Source: Nocardioides sp. zg-1228 (lineage in GTDB: Bacteria; Actinomycetota; Actinomycetes; Propionibacteriales; Nocardioidaceae). Taken from it: 64,000 bases of DNA. Positions 46,462 through 54,334 of this stretch are shown piece by piece; positions within the stretch are counted from its first letter, which is position 1, and each line of letters starts with the position of its first letter. A model generated the notes under the pieces. That model saw nothing but the letters and a program-made list of their open reading frames with translations, did no database searches and was not told where the DNA came from. A program made the position numbers and the translations under genes. Where the stretch lies: contig NZ_CP070961.1 of NCBI RefSeq assembly GCF_017086465.1, forward strand, positions 2,542,001 through 2,606,000, given 5' to 3'.

Positions 46462-47061
46462 ATGCGAGCCCTCCTCGGCGCCGTGCTCGGCGCGCTCCTG
46501 ATGACCGTCACGCTCGGCGCGTCCCCGTCCGGCGCGGGCCCTTCCGACGGAGCGGTCGACGAGCCGACCGGCGTCTGGCCGCTCGACCCCGAGCCCGACG
46601 TCGTACGCCCCTTCGAGCCGCCGCCCCACCCCTACGCCGCCGGCCACCGCGGCGTCGACCTCGCCGGGGCGCCCGGCCAGGCCGTGCGCGCGGCACTGCC
46701 GGGCACGGTGGGGTTCGCCGGCTCGATCGGCGGCAAGCCGGTGGTGAGCGTGCTGCACGGCGGCCGCCGGACGACCTACGAGCCGGTCGTGGCGTCCGTC
46801 GAGCGCGGCCAGGAGGTGGCCGCCGGGGAGCTGATCGGCCGCCTCGTGATCGCCGACGGGCACTGCGTCCCCGCCGCCTGTCTGCACTGGGGCCTCGTCG
46901 AGGGGGACGGCGACGACCGGGTCTACCTCGACCCGCTGTCGCTCGTCGGCGGAGGACCCGTGCGGTTGCTGCCCCTGTGGCGCGACGAGCCCGCGACCCT
47001 CCGGCTGCCGTGGAGCCCGCCACTGTCGCGCTGGCGGCGCCCGGTGGACTGGCTCGCCTGA
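46462..47061 (+). CDS. M23-like secreted peptidase
   Basis: A 199-residue protein with a signal peptide (LLGAVLGALLMTVTLGASPSGA) and a LytM/M23 domain: GHRGVDLAG provides His and Asp ligands and CLHWGLV the H-x-H-like end (here one His, Leu-His-Trp). Gly-rich strands AALPGTVGFAGSIGG fit the fold. It probably cuts or binds cell-wall peptides. The start has GGAG four bases upstream. It is divergent from rpsB, as is common in Actinobacteria. The first His of the usual HxH is replaced, so activity is not certain. Confidence 0.8.
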   Translation: MRALLGAVLGALLMTVTLGASPSGAGPSDGAVDEPTGVWPLDPEPDVVRPFEPPPHPYAAGHRGVDLAGAPGQAVRAALPGTVGFAGSIGGKPVVSVLHGGRRTTYEPVVASVERGQEVAAGELIGRLVIADGHCVPAACLHWGLVEGDGDDRVYLDPLSLVGGGPVRLLPLWRDEPATLRLPWSPPLSRWRRPVDWLA

Positions 47062-47144
47062 GCACTCCCCCGCCCGCCGGGCACCGCCCGCCCCTCCCTG
47101 CGTCATCCGGACCGGCATCCCTCAGCGCGGTCTCGTAGGACCGC

Positions 47145-48239
47145 TCAGGCCCGGGGGTGCGCCTGCTGGTAGGCCCGTCGCAGCCGGTCGGTCGTGACGT
47201 GGGTGTAGAGCTGGGTCGTCGCCAGCGAGGCGTGCCCGAGCAGCTCCTGGACCGACCGCAGGTCGGCGCCGCCCTCGAGGAGGTGGGTGGCCGCCGTGTG
47301 CCGCAGGCCGTGCGGCCCGATGTCGGGTGCGCCGGGCACGTCGGCGATGCGGCGGTGGACGAGCTCGCGCACGGCGCGCTGGTCGATGCGGCGCCCACGC
47401 ACCCCCAGGAACAACGCCGGACCAGACCCCTCGACGCGCAGGTGCGGACGGCCGACCCGCAGCCAGCGGTCGACGGCCTTGCCGGCCGGGGCGCCGTAGG
47501 GCACGGAGCGCTCCTTGCGGCCCTTGCCGAAGACGCGCACGACGCGGCGCTCGGCGTCGAGGTCGTCGATGTCGAGCCCGACGAGCTCCCCGACGCGGAT
47601 CCCGGTGGCGTAGAGCAGCTCGAGCATCGCGACGTCGCGCACCCCGACCGGGGTGCCGTCGTCGGCGAGGTCGGCGGCGGACCTGATCAGGGCCTCGGCC
47701 TCGTCGGCGCGCAGCACCGGCGGGAGCGTCTTGTGCTTCTTCGGCGACCCGAGCGCCGCACCGGGATCGGCGTCCAACCGGCCCGTGCGGTGCAGCCAGG
47801 CGGTGAAGACGCGCGCAGCCGTGGCGCGGCGCGCGATGGTGGTGCGGCTGCGGCCGGTCGTCTGCAGCCGCGCCAGCCAGCTGCGCAGGGTGCGGAGGTC
47901 GAGGTCGGACACCTCGGTGATGCCGAGCCGGTCGCAGTGGTCGAGCAGGCCGGCGATGTCGCCGAGGTAGGCCCGCACCGTGTGGGGCGCGAGGTCGCGC
48001 TCGGAGACGAGATGGCGTTCGTAGTCGCCGAGCAGCCGCACCATGGCCTCGGACAGGCCGCTCGCGGCCTCGGCGTCCGCGCCGCCCTCGGCGTCCGCGC
48101 CGCCCTCGGCGTCCGCGCCGCCCTCGGCCTCGGGGGCGGCCTCGCCGGCCTCGGGGGCGGCCTCGCCGGCCTCGGAGGCGGCCTCGCCGGCCTCGGAGGC
48201 GGCCTCGGGGGCGGCCGCGCGGGTCCCTTCGTTGCTCAC
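47145..48239 (-). CDS. xerC: Tyrosine recombinase XerC
   Basis: Site-specific recombinase acting at dif to resolve chromosome dimers. The 364 residues contain the catalytic set R215, K239, H310, R313, H336 and nucleophile Y345 (ATGIRVGELVGL, HGLRHTAATHLL, LYTHV). The core-binding domain begins near residue 60. Residues 10-58 are an unusual Ala/Glu/Gly repeat (GEAASEA-like units four times and EGGADA three times) encoded by tandem DNA repeats. The GTG follows TAGGCT by six bases. Upstream of rpsB and downstream of dprA, as usual. Confidence 0.94.
   Translation of the reverse strand: MSNEGTRAAAPEAASEAGEAASEAGEAAPEAGEAAPEAEGGADAEGGADAEGGADAEAASGLSEAMVRLLGDYERHLVSERDLAPHTVRAYLGDIAGLLDHCDRLGITEVSDLDLRTLRSWLARLQTTGRSRTTIARRATAARVFTAWLHRTGRLDADPGAALGSPKKHKTLPPVLRADEAEALIRSAADLADDGTPVGVRDVAMLELLYATGIRVGELVGLDIDDLDAERRVVRVFGKGRKERSVPYGAPAGKAVDRWLRVGRPHLRVEGSGPALFLGVRGRRIDQRAVRELVHRRIADVPGAPDIGPHGLRHTAATHLLEGGADLRSVQELLGHASLATTQLYTHVTTDRLRRAYQQAHPRA
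48050..48215. repeat. Tandem coding repeats in the xerC 5' end
   Basis: An 18-bp unit (GCGTCCGCGCCGCCCTCG) repeats three times and a 21-bp unit (GGCCTCGCCGGCCTCGGAGG and variants) about four times, all in frame. Units of six and seven residues keep the reading frame, so the number of copies can change freely. Confidence 0.85.
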
Positions 48240-48251
48240 TCCGGCAGCCTA
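48240..48251 (-). promoter_or_regulatory. Leaderless -10 box of xerC
   Basis: TAGGCT-N6-GTG on the minus strand, between dprA and xerC. Confidence 0.5.
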
Positions 48252-48267
48252 GGCGCGCGGCTGGCCG

Positions 48268-49401
48268 TCACGTGTCAGGCGCGAGTCGCCACCCGCCCTC
48301 CTCGTAGCGGACGAAACGCTTGGTCAGCAGCCGCTGGAGGGCTGCCTCGGTCTGGCGGATGTGCAGCGAGGCCAGGCGGGCGATCGAGTCCACACTGGCC
48401 GGGGCGCCGACCGGCACCCACTCCAGCACCTGTCGGTCGACGGGGCCGAGCGTGTCGCGCGGTCGTCGCTCACCGCGTCGCACGTCGACGAGGTGCTCGC
48501 CGGACTCGCCGATCAGCTCGAGGACCTCGGCGCCGTCGCTCACCACCGTGGCGCGCCCCTCCCTGAGCCATTGGTTGACCCCCTGCGAGGTGTAGCTCGT
48601 CACCGGGCCCGGCACGCCCATGACCGGCCGGTTGAGCGCCTCGGCCCACGCCGCGGTGCTGAGCGCGCCGCTGCGCAGGGCGGCCTCGACGAGCACGGTG
48701 CCGCGAGTCAGGGCGGCGATCAGCCGGTTGCGCGCGAGGAAGCGCGGCCGGGTGGGGGCGGACCCCGGGGGTTGCTCCGAGATCACGGCGTACTCGGCTG
48801 CGAGGTGCGTGAGCAGGGGGCGGTTCTGCGCCGGGTAGACCCGGTCGACGCCGCACGCCAGGACTGCCGCTGTCGTCCCTCCGGCCCCGAGGGTCGCGTC
48901 GTGGGCGACGAAGTCGATGCCGATCGCGCCACCTGAGACCACCGGCACGCCTGCTGCGGCGACGCGGTCGCAGAGTCCGCGGGTCACCTCCATGCCGTAG
49001 ACCGACGCGGTGCGGGAGCCGACCACGGCGGCGGACGTCGCGAGCTCGGTGAGGGGCATCGGGCCCCTCACCCACAGCCCCGGTGGAGTCCCGCCCACAC
49101 CCTGGTCGGTGATGGCGTCGTCGAGCTGGTCGAGCGGGGTCGGCCACTCGGGGTCGCCGGGGACGAGGAACCGGATGCCGCACTTCGCGGCCTGCTCGAG
49201 CCGGCGGGCCGGGTCGACCTGCTCGAGGCGCTCGGCCAGGCAGCTGTCGGACTTGGGCACCAGGAGGTCCTCCAGCGTTCGGACGGCACCGATCTGCCGG
49301 ACGAGCGACGACGTCCTGCCGTCGCCCGGCTCGACACCGCAGCTGAGCACGACCCGGGCGAGTCGTTCGGCGTCGGCGGCCAGGCTCTGGTCGCCGGTCA
49401 T
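48268..49401 (-). CDS. dprA: DNA-processing protein DprA
   Basis: Binds incoming single-stranded DNA and loads RecA in natural transformation; also conserved in organisms not known to be competent. The 377 residues have the Rossmann core with AVVGSRTASVYG, VSGGAIGIDFVAH and FLARNRLIAAL, and a C-terminal winged-helix DprA domain (LEWVPVGAPASVDSIARL). Start overlaps the comM stop by four bases. Confidence 0.94.
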   Translation of the reverse strand: MTGDQSLAADAERLARVVLSCGVEPGDGRTSSLVRQIGAVRTLEDLLVPKSDSCLAERLEQVDPARRLEQAAKCGIRFLVPGDPEWPTPLDQLDDAITDQGVGGTPPGLWVRGPMPLTELATSAAVVGSRTASVYGMEVTRGLCDRVAAAGVPVVSGGAIGIDFVAHDATLGAGGTTAAVLACGVDRVYPAQNRPLLTHLAAEYAVISEQPPGSAPTRPRFLARNRLIAALTRGTVLVEAALRSGALSTAAWAEALNRPVMGVPGPVTSYTSQGVNQWLREGRATVVSDGAEVLELIGESGEHLVDVRRGERRPRDTLGPVDRQVLEWVPVGAPASVDSIARLASLHIRQTEAALQRLLTKRFVRYEEGGWRLAPDT

Positions 49402-51002
49402 GACGCCGCCACCGAGACCACGCGCGCCGGCAGGCTCCGGGCCGCGTCGTCGGACCTGAGCGCAAGCGCGATCTCCGCCTCACGGACGCCGGGTCGACAC
49501 ACACCCGCACAGTCGGCGACCGTCCAGGCCAGCCTCTGCACGCGGGTGAGCCCGCGGCGGGTCAGCGTGCCGTCGGCCAGCGCCGCGTCGATCAGTGCCT
49601 GGGCCGCGGGCTCGAGCGGCCAGCGCTCGGCGAGGACGGGCCCGGGGCAGGAGGAGTTGAGGAGCCAGGCACAGTCGCGGTAGCGGCGGTCCTGGCGCTG
49701 CCGCGCCTCGGCCACCCGGGCCCGCACGTCGGCCGACGACTCGGGCTCCGACCCGAACGACACGGCCCGGCGCCGGCGTTGGGGGCGTACCTCCATCCAG
49801 ATGTCGACCCGGTCGAGGATCGGCCCGGTGAGCTTGCGGCGGTAGTGGGAGCGCTGCACCTCGCTGCAGTCGCAGCTGCCGCCCGACATGCCGTGGAAGT
49901 TGCCGCACGGGCAGGGGTTGGCCGCCAGGACCACCAGGGAGCGCGCCGGATAGGTGGCCGACTCCTCGCCCCGGGCGATGGTCACCTCGCCCGACTCCAG
50001 GGGCTGGCGCATCGCCTCGACGACGTCGGCGCGGAAGTGCGGGAACTCGTCGAGGAACAGGACCCCGTGGTGGGCGAGACTCACCTGACCGGGGCGGACC
50101 CTGCCGGTGCCGCCACCGAGCACGCTCGCCGCGGTCGCGGAGTGGTGCGGGGCGAACCACGGAGGTCGGCGCAACAGGCCGCTTCCGTGCGGGAGCGCAC
50201 CCGCGACCGAGTGCAGGGCCGTCACCTCGAGCGCCTGCTCGGTGGTGAGGTCGGGCAGAATCGTCGGGATACGCTCCGCGATCGACGTCTTGCCCGTCCC
50301 CCGCGGGCCGATCAGCATCATCGGGTGGCCGCCGGCCGCCGCCACCTCGACGGCGTAGCGGACGTCCTCCAGCCCGTCGAGGTCGCGCAGGTCGAGGTCG
50401 GCCAGGCGGTCGTCGCCGCGCCACGTCGCCAGTGGGCTGGCAGACGGGGCGACCACCGGCGGCGCCTCGGGCACCTCGACCCCGCGGAGCACGGCGGACA
50501 CCTGCGCGAGCGACCGGACGCCGAACACGGTCATGCCGGGCACCAACGCCGCCTCGGCAGCCTGCGGCTCGGGCACGAACACCCGGCTGATGCCGTGGGC
50601 GGCCGCTGCGATGACCATGGGCAGCACCCCGGGCACCGGCCGCAGCCCGCCGGCGACGGACAGCTCGCCGATGAAGGCCCACCCCTCGAGCAGGTCGGGC
50701 GTCAGCTCCTGCTGCGACTTGTCGGCGGCGAGGACGGCGATCGCGATCGCGAGGTCGTAGTGGGTGCCGCGCTTGGGCAGGTCGGCGGGGGCCAGCAGGA
50801 TCGTGACCCGCTTGGTCGCCGGCCAGCGCCCGCAGTCGTTGTTGATCGCCATGCGCACCCGGTCGCGGGCCTCCGACAGCGTCTTGTCGACGCGGCCGAT
50901 GATCGTGGTGGTGACCAGGCCCGGGGAGACGTCGACCTGGACGTCGATGACGTGGCCGTCGGCACCCTTGAGCGCCAGCGAGCGGGCGGTCGCGAAGGCC
51001 AT
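49398..51002 (-). CDS. comM: YifB/ComM family Mg-chelatase-like ATPase
   Basis: A 534-residue AAA+ protein; ComM is a branch-migration helicase helping DNA integration in natural transformation. Domains: N-terminal Lon-protease-like fold (1-165, GLVTTTIIGRVDKTLSEARDR), AAA+ core with Walker A MLIGPRGTGKTS, Walker B VLFLDEF, and Cys-rich insert (CPCGNFHGMSGGSCDCS), C-terminal helical lid. Overlaps yraN by one base and dprA by four. The yraN-comM-dprA trio is a conserved group. Confidence 0.95.
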   Translation of the reverse strand: MAFATARSLALKGADGHVIDVQVDVSPGLVTTTIIGRVDKTLSEARDRVRMAINNDCGRWPATKRVTILLAPADLPKRGTHYDLAIAIAVLAADKSQQELTPDLLEGWAFIGELSVAGGLRPVPGVLPMVIAAAAHGISRVFVPEPQAAEAALVPGMTVFGVRSLAQVSAVLRGVEVPEAPPVVAPSASPLATWRGDDRLADLDLRDLDGLEDVRYAVEVAAAGGHPMMLIGPRGTGKTSIAERIPTILPDLTTEQALEVTALHSVAGALPHGSGLLRRPPWFAPHHSATAASVLGGGTGRVRPGQVSLAHHGVLFLDEFPHFRADVVEAMRQPLESGEVTIARGEESATYPARSLVVLAANPCPCGNFHGMSGGSCDCSEVQRSHYRRKLTGPILDRVDIWMEVRPQRRRRAVSFGSEPESSADVRARVAEARQRQDRRYRDCAWLLNSSCPGPVLAERWPLEPAAQALIDAALADGTLTRRGLTRVQRLAWTVADCAGVCRPGVREAEIALALRSDDAARSLPARVVSVAAS

Positions 51003-51403
51003 CAACCGATCCCCTCGACGTGCTCGACCTCGACCGGTCGGCCGTGCGGGGTGAGCACGCCGACCAGGTCGATGCGGACATCGTCGGGATGGCAGTCGTG
51101 GGCCAGCAGCCACCGGGCGGCCAGGCGCCGCAGCCGGTCGGCCTTGCGCCGGTCGATCGCCTCCAGCGGCGTGCCGAAGTCGGTGGACGTGCGGGTCTTG
51201 ACCTCACAGACCACCAGGACGTCGCCGTCGCGCAGGACGAGGTCGATCTCGCCTGCGTCGCAGCGCCAGTTGCGGTCGAGCAGGACCAGGCCGAGCCCGG
51301 TGAGGTGTCGGACCGCGATGCTCTCGCCGCGCGCCCCCAGTCGGCGGCGATGCTCGGCGGCGGCGTCGAGCGCGAAGGGAGAGGCGGCAGCGGGTCGGGC
51401 CAT
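51002..51403 (-). CDS. yraN: YraN family endonuclease-like protein (UPF0102)
   Basis: A 133-residue restriction-endonuclease-fold protein with LGARGESIAVRHL, RNWRCDAGEIDLVLRDGDVLVVCEVKTRT carrying the conserved D-x-EVK active-site pattern. Function is not established; its fixed partners comM and dprA point to DNA processing. The start at 51403 has GGAAGG upstream; the frame extends 14 codons further with no support. Confidence 0.92.
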   Translation of the reverse strand: MARPAAASPFALDAAAEHRRRLGARGESIAVRHLTGLGLVLLDRNWRCDAGEIDLVLRDGDVLVVCEVKTRTSTDFGTPLEAIDRRKADRLRRLAARWLLAHDCHPDDVRIDLVGVLTPHGRPVEVEHVEGIG

Positions 51404-51822
51404 CGTGGGTGCCTTCCGGTGGGCGGGTCGGTGAGCACCCAGCACACCGCGACCCTCCGACGCCCCTCGACGGTCGGGCCGTCAGCCTGTGGAGGACGGC
51501 CGGACCAGGGCGCCTGTGGACGCTCCGCGGCCAGGTCGGTGGCACCGCGGTCGCGGCGAGGCGTCGTACGACCCACGGCACGAGGCCCGACCCTGGAGGC
51601 CCGACCTGGAGGCCCGTTCTGACACTTGGAGGCGGTGGCAACCCCCTCCAGGTGTCGGAGTCCCCGCTCGAGCGGGGACTCCGACGACACGCGAGCGGGG
51701 ACTCCGACGACACGCGGCGGGGACTCCGACGACACGCGGCGGGGACTCCGACGACACGCGGCGGGGACGCCGACGACGCGCGCCGGCACGAGCCCGGCGA
51801 CGGGACCGGCAGGACGGCCGGG
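51404..51822. other. 419-bp gap between DUF2469 and yraN
   Basis: No ORF is supported despite open frames on both strands, which come from the repeats. It holds two neighbouring hairpins (51621-51656 and 51654-51685) and a 22-bp tandem array (51674-51785). The promoter of the yraN-comM-dprA group should be in the part nearest 51404, but I could not identify it. Confidence 0.7.
51621..51785. repeat. Hairpins plus five-copy 22-23 bp tandem repeat
   Basis: GGGGACTCCGACGACACGCG-type units begin at 51674, 51697, 51719, 51741 and 51763 (period 23, then 22). The first unit and an inverted copy make a perfect 32-bp palindrome at 51654-51685 (GTCGGAGTCCCCGCT, CG, complement). Just before it, GACACTTGGAGG (51621-51632) pairs with CCTCCAGGTGTC (51645-51656) with one G-U. 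The repeats are contiguous, with no spacers, so this is not CRISPR. Confidence 0.88.
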
Positions 51823-52131
51823 TCAGTCCTTGGGAGGGTCGATGTCCTGGGGAGCGAGCTCCTCGACGTTGACGTCCTTGAACGTCAGCACCTTGACGTT
51901 CTTGGCGAATCGGGCGGGGCGGTACATGTCCCAGACCCAGGCGTCGGTCATCGACACCTCGAAGAACACGTCGCCGCTCTCGGAGCGCGCCTTCACGTCG
52001 ACCTGGTTGCACAGGTAGAAGCGCCGGTCGGTCTCCACGACGTACTTGAAGATGCCGACGACGTCGCGGTACTCGCGATAGAGGGTGAGCTCCATCTCGG
52101 TCTCGTACTTCTCGAGATCCTCGGCGCTCAT
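51823..52131 (-). CDS. DUF2469 family protein
   Basis: A 102-residue acidic protein almost invariant in Actinobacteria: SAEDLEKYETEMELTLYREY, FKYVVETDRRFYLCNQVDV and WVWDMYRPARF are the signature. Function unknown. The ATG overlaps the rnhB stop by four bases, the usual arrangement. It ends the rpsP-to-rnhB gene group. Confidence 0.93.
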   Translation of the reverse strand: MSAEDLEKYETEMELTLYREYRDVVGIFKYVVETDRRFYLCNQVDVKARSESGDVFFEVSMTDAWVWDMYRPARFAKNVKVLTFKDVNVEELAPQDIDPPKD

Positions 52132-52874
52132 GCGTCCTCCTCGGTGGTGCTGCCCGTCCCACGGCCGAGACTAGCCACCTCGTCCCCGGCCACCGCCTCC
52201 AGGCCCGCCGCGCGGCGCACGTTGACGAACCGCATCCGGTGGACCGGAGAGGGGCCGTGCTCGGCGAGCGCCGCCTCGTGCTCGGCGGTGACGTAGCCCT
52301 TGTGGGTGCGGAAGTCGTAGTGGGGCCACTCGTCGTGGAGCCCGACCATGAGCCGGTCGCGGGTCACCTTGGCGATCACGGAGGCCGCGGCGATGCAGGC
52401 GGCCACCCGGTCGCCCTTCCAGACCGCGAGCCCCGGCACGCCGAGGCCGTCGACGGGGAACCCGTCGGTGAGGACGTACGACGGGCGCGTCTCCAGGCGC
52501 GCCACCGCGCGCCTGAGGGCCTCGACGTTGGCGACGTGCATGCCGAGCCGGTCGCACTCCTCGCTGTCCACCACCACCACCGACCACGCCAGCGCGCGGC
52601 GCACCACCTGCGCGTAGACACGCTCGCGGGCGGCCTCGGTGAGGAGCTTGCTGTCGGCCAGCCCCGGGACGATGCCCGCCTTCCCCGGCGGCAGGACGAC
52701 CGCGCCCGCGACCAGGGGGCCGGCGCACGCGCCGCGGCCCGCCTCGTCGACCCCGGCGACGGGCGCCAGGCCGGCCCGGCGCAGCGCGCGCTCGTAGCCG
52801 TAGATCCCGGCGTCGCGGCGCACGGTGAAGCCGCCCGGAAGCGGCTCGGGCGGCAGGTGGGACACGGCGGTCAC
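52128..52874 (-). CDS. rnhB: Ribonuclease HII
   Basis: Removes ribonucleotides from DNA and RNA from hybrids. The 248 residues contain the active site VAGVDEAGRGACAGPL, the SKLLTEAARE loop, Asp in YVLTDGFPVDG, and AAASVIAKVTRDRLM. The GTG at 52874 overlaps the lepB stop (GTGA), so translation is coupled. About 40 residues precede the catalytic domain. Confidence 0.94.
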   Translation of the reverse strand: MTAVSHLPPEPLPGGFTVRRDAGIYGYERALRRAGLAPVAGVDEAGRGACAGPLVAGAVVLPPGKAGIVPGLADSKLLTEAARERVYAQVVRRALAWSVVVVDSEECDRLGMHVANVEALRRAVARLETRPSYVLTDGFPVDGLGVPGLAVWKGDRVAACIAAASVIAKVTRDRLMVGLHDEWPHYDFRTHKGYVTAEHEAALAEHGPSPVHRMRFVNVRRAAGLEAVAGDEVASLGRGTGSTTEEDA

Positions 52875-53719
52875 GAGGACGGTGCCGGCACGTCCTCGAA
52901 CGTGTCGGGACGGGTGTTCCAGCGGAAGCGGTCGGCCGGCCACAACAGCACGAAGACCTTGCCGACGACGAGGTCGACCGGGACGAACTCGTCGCCCGGC
53001 ACGCACTCGGTCTCGTCGCTGCGGCACATCTTCTGCGAGCTGTCGGCCGAGCGGGACCGGTTGTCGCCCATCACGAAGACGTGGCCGTCGGGGATCGGGC
53101 CGACCGACCAGTCCTCGTCGCAGGCGCCGTTGGTCGGCATCGGGCCGTTGCAGCTCGCGCCGCCGCGCTTGACGTAGGCCGACTCGTCGAGCGGCGTGCC
53201 GTTGACGATGAGGCGGCCCTTGTCGTCGCAGCACTCGATGGTGTCGCCGGCGACGCCGATGACGCGCTTCACGAGGTGGCCGCCGGTCGGGTAGAGGCCG
53301 ACCTTCGCCATCGCCTTCGCGACCGGGTTGGTGGGACCGGCCGAGTCGACCGGCGGCAGCCAGCCACCGGGGTCCTTGAACACCACGACGTCGCCGCGCT
53401 CGGGCTCGCCGTCGCCCCAGTAGGAGACCTTCTGGATCAGGATCCGGTCGTTGAGGATCAGTCCCGGCTCCATCGACTCCGAGGGGATGTAGAAGGCCTG
53501 GACGAAGAACGTCTTGATGACGATCGCGAGCACCAGCGCGACGCCGAGCAGGAGGATCGTCTCCTGCCACAGCGGGAGCTGCTTGCGCTTGCCGCGGCCG
53601 GCCTTCGGTCCGGCCTCCGGGCGGGCGCCGCCGGTCATCGCGGGGCCCTCCTCCGAACGCGACGACCGCGGTCCCTCGCCCGTCGAGAGGGACGAAGAAC
53701 CGCGGTCATCAGAAGTCAC
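52871..53719 (-). CDS. lepB: Signal peptidase I
   Basis: Cleaves Sec/Tat signal peptides outside the membrane. The 282 residues have a 47-residue cytosolic head, one membrane helix (about 52-75), the Ser-Lys dyad Ser82 (IPSESMEP) and Lys151 (GGHLVKRVIGVAGD), and box E GDNRSRSADS. The GTG start follows TAGTCT by six bases. It is next to rplS and rnhB as in other Actinobacteria. Cys pairs near 163-165 and further on are lineage-specific. Confidence 0.96.
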   Translation of the reverse strand: MTSDDRGSSSLSTGEGPRSSRSEEGPAMTGGARPEAGPKAGRGKRKQLPLWQETILLLGVALVLAIVIKTFFVQAFYIPSESMEPGLILNDRILIQKVSYWGDGEPERGDVVVFKDPGGWLPPVDSAGPTNPVAKAMAKVGLYPTGGHLVKRVIGVAGDTIECCDDKGRLIVNGTPLDESAYVKRGGASCNGPMPTNGACDEDWSVGPIPDGHVFVMGDNRSRSADSSQKMCRSDETECVPGDEFVPVDLVVGKVFVLLWPADRFRWNTRPDTFEDVPAPSS

Positions 53720-53731
53720 TCGCAGAGACTA
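53720..53731 (-). promoter_or_regulatory. Leaderless -10 box of lepB
   Basis: TAGTCT-N6-GTG on the minus strand, after rplS. Confidence 0.5.
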
Positions 53732-53775
53732 ACGAGTCCCTGGTCGGGTCCACGCCGGGGGCGTGGCTCGACGGA

Positions 53776-54126
53776 TCACGCCTCGCGGCGCTCCTTGATC
53801 TTGGCGGCCTTGCCGCGCAGGTTGCGCAGGTAGTAGAGCTTGGCGCGACGCACGTCACCGCGGGTGACGACCTCGAGCTTCTCGAAGATCGGGGAGTTGA
53901 CCGGGAAGGTGCGCTCGACGCCGACGCCGAAGGAGACCTTGCGCACGGTGAAGGTGCGGCCGATGCCCGAGCCGTGGACGCGGATCACGACGCCCTGGAA
54001 GACCTGGACACGCGAGCGGCTGCCCTCGATGACCTTGACGTGGACCTTGACGGTGTCGCCGGCGCGGAAGTCCGGGACGTCGTCACGCTTGATGGCGGTG
54101 CCGAGTTCGGCGATGACGTTGGTCAT
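53776..54126 (-). CDS. rplS: 50S ribosomal protein L19
   Basis: L19 sits at the 30S-50S interface. The 116 residues contain [38 protein letters not shown] and [15 protein letters not shown]. The start at 54126 has GAGGAG upstream. The 198-base gap to trmD contains a promoter candidate and a leader of about 170 bases. Confidence 0.97.
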   Translation of the reverse strand: MTNVIAELGTAIKRDDVPDFRAGDTVKVHVKVIEGSRSRVQVFQGVVIRVHGSGIGRTFTVRKVSFGVGVERTFPVNSPIFEKLEVVTRGDVRRAKLYYLRNLRGKAAKIKERREA

Positions 54127-54304
54127 GTCGTTGCTCCTCGCGGGTGCCACAGGTCAGCCGCGGATCGTGGTGGTGATGGACTTGGCTGGTGCCCGGTGCG
54201 GCCGGCCGGTGCGCCCCCTGTGGCAGGTGCGGTGCGGCGGGACCCCGGAGCGCGCATCGGAGGATGCGACCGGGCGACCCTGGCCTCGAGCGGACCAAGG
54301 GTGA

Positions 54305-54334
54305 AGTCTGCCAGAGCGAGCGCGTCAGCGTGAA
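54305..54334 (-). promoter_or_regulatory. Candidate rplS promoter
   Basis: TTCACG (54329-54334), 18 bases, CAGACT (54305-54310) on the minus strand. The -10 is embedded in CTCTGGCAGACT, nearly identical to CTCTGGCAGAAT at the rpsP candidate promoter. Confidence 0.4.

Noticed and set aside
46462..48251. Integrative element suggested by the tyrosine recombinase next to a peptidase
   Set aside because: The recombinase has XerC features and conserved neighbours (dprA, comM); no attachment repeats or phage genes flank it.
51621..51785. CRISPR array
   Set aside because: Units are contiguous without unique spacers, vary in length by one base and no cas genes are present.
51482..52162. Protein genes within the yraN-DUF2469 gap
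   Set aside because: Open frames on both strands arise from translated tandem repeats; none has a start signal or family similarity.
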